From Arthrobacter sp. Edens01 (lineage in GTDB: Bacteria > Actinomycetota > Actinomycetes > Actinomycetales > Micrococcaceae): 64,000 nt of DNA. Shown here in pieces: positions 62,605 to 64,000 of this stretch. Below the pieces are notes generated by a model. The model searched no databases. It was given only the letters and a program-made list of their open reading frames with translations, and was not told the DNA's origin. The DNA is taken from the NCBI RefSeq assembly GCF_001307035.1, contig NZ_LKIU01000005.1, positions 534,571 to 598,570 of the forward strand. The letters are read 5' to 3'. Position 1 is the first letter of the stretch. Each line of letters opens with the position of its first letter. The translations under genes and the position numbers were made by a program.

Positions 62605-62636
62605 GCGCCTGCAGCGGCTTGTGGTTGAGTGGTGCA

Positions 62637-64000
62637 ATGGCCACTCCAATCGAGGATTATGCCCTGATTTCGGACCTCCATACCGGTGCGCTGGTTTCCC
62701 GAACCGGAAGCATCGACTGGCTGTGCCTTCCCAGGTTCGACTCGCCGTCCGTCTTCGGGGCGCTGCTGGGCACCGAGGGTCACGGCCGGTGGCTGCTGGA
62801 ACCGGATCAGCACGGAGCGAGGGTGCTGCGGCGCGAATACCTCGAGTCCACCTTCATCCTGCAGACCCACTGGCACACCGTCAGCGGAGAGGTGCTGGTA
62901 ACGGACTTCATGCCGGTCAAGGACCGGCGGGCCTCGGTGGTGCGGCGGGTGAAGGGGCTGTCCGGCACGGTGCGGATGCGCCAGGAACTGCAGTGCCGTT
63001 TCAACTACGGCACCACTGTGCCCTGGATGCGCCGGGAAACCGTGGGCGGCGTCGAACGGCTGCTGGCCATCGCCGGTCCCAGCGCCATGGTGCTGACCGG
63101 CGGAAACATCCCGCACGGCAGCGACCACCGGCACACCGGGGAGTTTCTGGTGGGTGCCGGGGAAACCGTGGACCTCGAGCTGCTCTGGTACCCGTCACAC
63201 CGTGAAACGCCCGGGCAAGCGGACATTGACGCCGCCCTGGCCCGCACCACCAGATACTGGCAGGACTGGGCCGGGCTCTGCATAGACGGGGAACGCTATC
63301 TGCTGCCGGTGCGGCGCTCGCTGCTGGTGCTGCGTGCACTGACGCATGAAGATACCGGCGGGATTGTGGCGGCACCCACCACCTCTTTGCCGGAGGAATT
63401 CGGCGGTTCCCGGAACTGGGACTACCGGTACTGCTGGCTGCGGGACGCGGCGCTGACGCTCGAGGCAATGATGACCCACGGGTACGACGAAGAAGCCGCG
63501 CACTGGCGGAACTGGCTGCTGCGGGCAGTAGCCGGGGACCCGGACGATCTGCAGATCATGTATGCCGTGGACGGCGGACGGGAACTGCCCGAAAAGATCC
63601 TTCCCCAGTTCCCCGGCCATGCCGGCTCGATCCCGGTCCGGCTCGGCAACGGTGCAGTCGAGCAGTACCAGGCGGACGTCGTCGGCACAGTGATGGTGGC
63701 ACTGGCCAGGCTGCGGGACCGCGGAGTCGCTGAAGACAGCTTCTCGTGGCCGCTGCAGCGGGCACTGCTGGGATTCCTGGAACGCCACATTGAAGAACCT
63801 GACCATGGAATCTGGGAAGTGCGGGGAGAGCCGCGGTTCTTCACGCAGTCCCGGGTCATGATGTGGGCGGCGTTCGACCGTGCTGCCCGCGCGGCACGCC
63901 AGGGCGGCATGGAAGGGCCGGTGGAGCTGTGGGAAGCGATCAGGGACGGACTGCGTAGGGAAATCCTGGACCGTGGATTTGATGCCGGACGGAACACGTT
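62637..64000 (+). CDS. GH15-type glycoside hydrolase (glucoamylase/trehalase-like), 3' end outside the window
   Basis: An open reading frame from the ATG at 62637 runs off the end of the window; 454 codons are visible. It begins MATPIEDYALISDLHTGALV, SIDWLCLPRFDSPSVFGALL, the N-terminal domain of actinobacterial GH15 proteins, and continues into the (alpha/alpha)6 barrel with GGSRNWDYRYCWLRDAALTL. Relatives include glucoamylases and trehalases. No signal peptide is seen, so it is likely cytoplasmic. It starts 32 bases after the phosphodiesterase stop. Confidence 0.88.
   Translation, partial: MATPIEDYALISDLHTGALVSRTGSIDWLCLPRFDSPSVFGALLGTEGHGRWLLEPDQHGARVLRREYLESTFILQTHWHTVSGEVLVTDFMPVKDRRASVVRRVKGLSGTVRMRQELQCRFNYGTTVPWMRRETVGGVERLLAIAGPSAMVLTGGNIPHGSDHRHTGEFLVGAGETVDLELLWYPSHRETPGQADIDAALARTTRYWQDWAGLCIDGERYLLPVRRSLLVLRALTHEDTGGIVAAPTTSLPEEFGGSRNWDYRYCWLRDAALTLEAMMTHGYDEEAAHWRNWLLRAVAGDPDDLQIMYAVDGGRELPEKILPQFPGHAGSIPVRLGNGAVEQYQADVVGTVMVALARLRDRGVAEDSFSWPLQRALLGFLERHIEEPDHGIWEVRGEPRFFTQSRVMMWAAFDRAARAARQGGMEGPVELWEAIRDGLRREILDRGFDAGRNT

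Noticed and set aside
1-64000. CRISPR arrays, insertion sequences, prophage, rRNA genes
   Set aside because: No regularly spaced repeats, transposase motifs, phage structural genes or rRNA sequence were seen on either strand.

Overview
The window looks like chromosomal core sequence from a high-GC Gram-positive bacterium of the Micrococcaceae, most likely Arthrobacter or a close relative. The evidence is the uniform high GC, frequent GTG and TTG starts, Lsr2, ClpC with a neighbouring actinobacterial-type ArgA, and the ftsH-folE-folP-folB-folK-DUF3180 block that is typical of Actinobacteria. Protein identities were assigned by eye from motifs and remembered families; no database search was possible. 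I see no transposase, phage structural gene, rRNA operon or CRISPR array.

Layout. 1-3.2 kb: a minus-strand ABC importer operon of the TrpX type (lipoprotein, permease, ATPase) with a CRP/GlxR-like site upstream. 3.2-6.2 kb: a POT peptide transporter and an amidase. 6.4-8.6 kb: rhodanese, prephenate dehydratase (pheA) and topoisomerase IB. 8.7-13.8 kb: a small acidic repeat protein, a diacylglycerol-kinase-like lipid kinase, serS, a HAD phosphatase, a winged-helix-like protein and ppa. 14-27.7 kb: a long plus-strand run of dacB, a DUF2342 metalloprotease, tilS, hpt, ftsH, folE, folP, folB, folK, DUF3180, two bacterial PH-domain proteins (YdbS/YdbT-like), a Rossmann/DUF2520 protein and panC. 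27.7-32.5 kb: lysS, a tiny membrane protein, lsr2 and clpC. 32.6-36.1 kb: argA, a CsbD protein and dhaKLM. 36.1-41.7 kb: mutY, a membrane-anchored exoprotein, disA, radA and a FUSC-type membrane protein.

41.7-47.8 kb is a phosphate-acquisition region: a PHO-box-like direct repeat, pstSCAB, then on the opposite strand a DUF47 protein followed by a Pit permease. 48-53 kb is the least conventional stretch: an unknown protein, tRNA-Lys(UUU), a CDGSH iron-sulfur protein overlapping a haem-oxygenase-like iron enzyme, a small membrane protein, and a two-gene unit made of a duplicated helix-turn-helix protein coupled to a multi-pass membrane protein. 52.8-58.2 kb carries HPr, Enzyme I, fructose PTS IIABC and 1-phosphofructokinase. 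The window ends with an esterase, a GlsB/YmgE protein, an unknown membrane-active-looking protein, DUF445, a glycerophosphodiesterase and the start of a GH15-type glycosidase.

Links between genes. Enzyme I at 53-55 kb is the expected phosphoryl donor for both the fructose PTS and the HPr domain of DhaM at 35 kb. Three small stress-type genes (8752, 33302, 59110) share a TAAG-N4-CTTA palindrome upstream. Two intergenic hairpins (13.2 and 46.1 kb) belong to one sequence family. The best candidates for less-described biology are the CDGSH/iron-enzyme pair, the duplicated-HTH/membrane-protein pair with its hairpin-embedded promoter, and the TAAG-N4-CTTA group.
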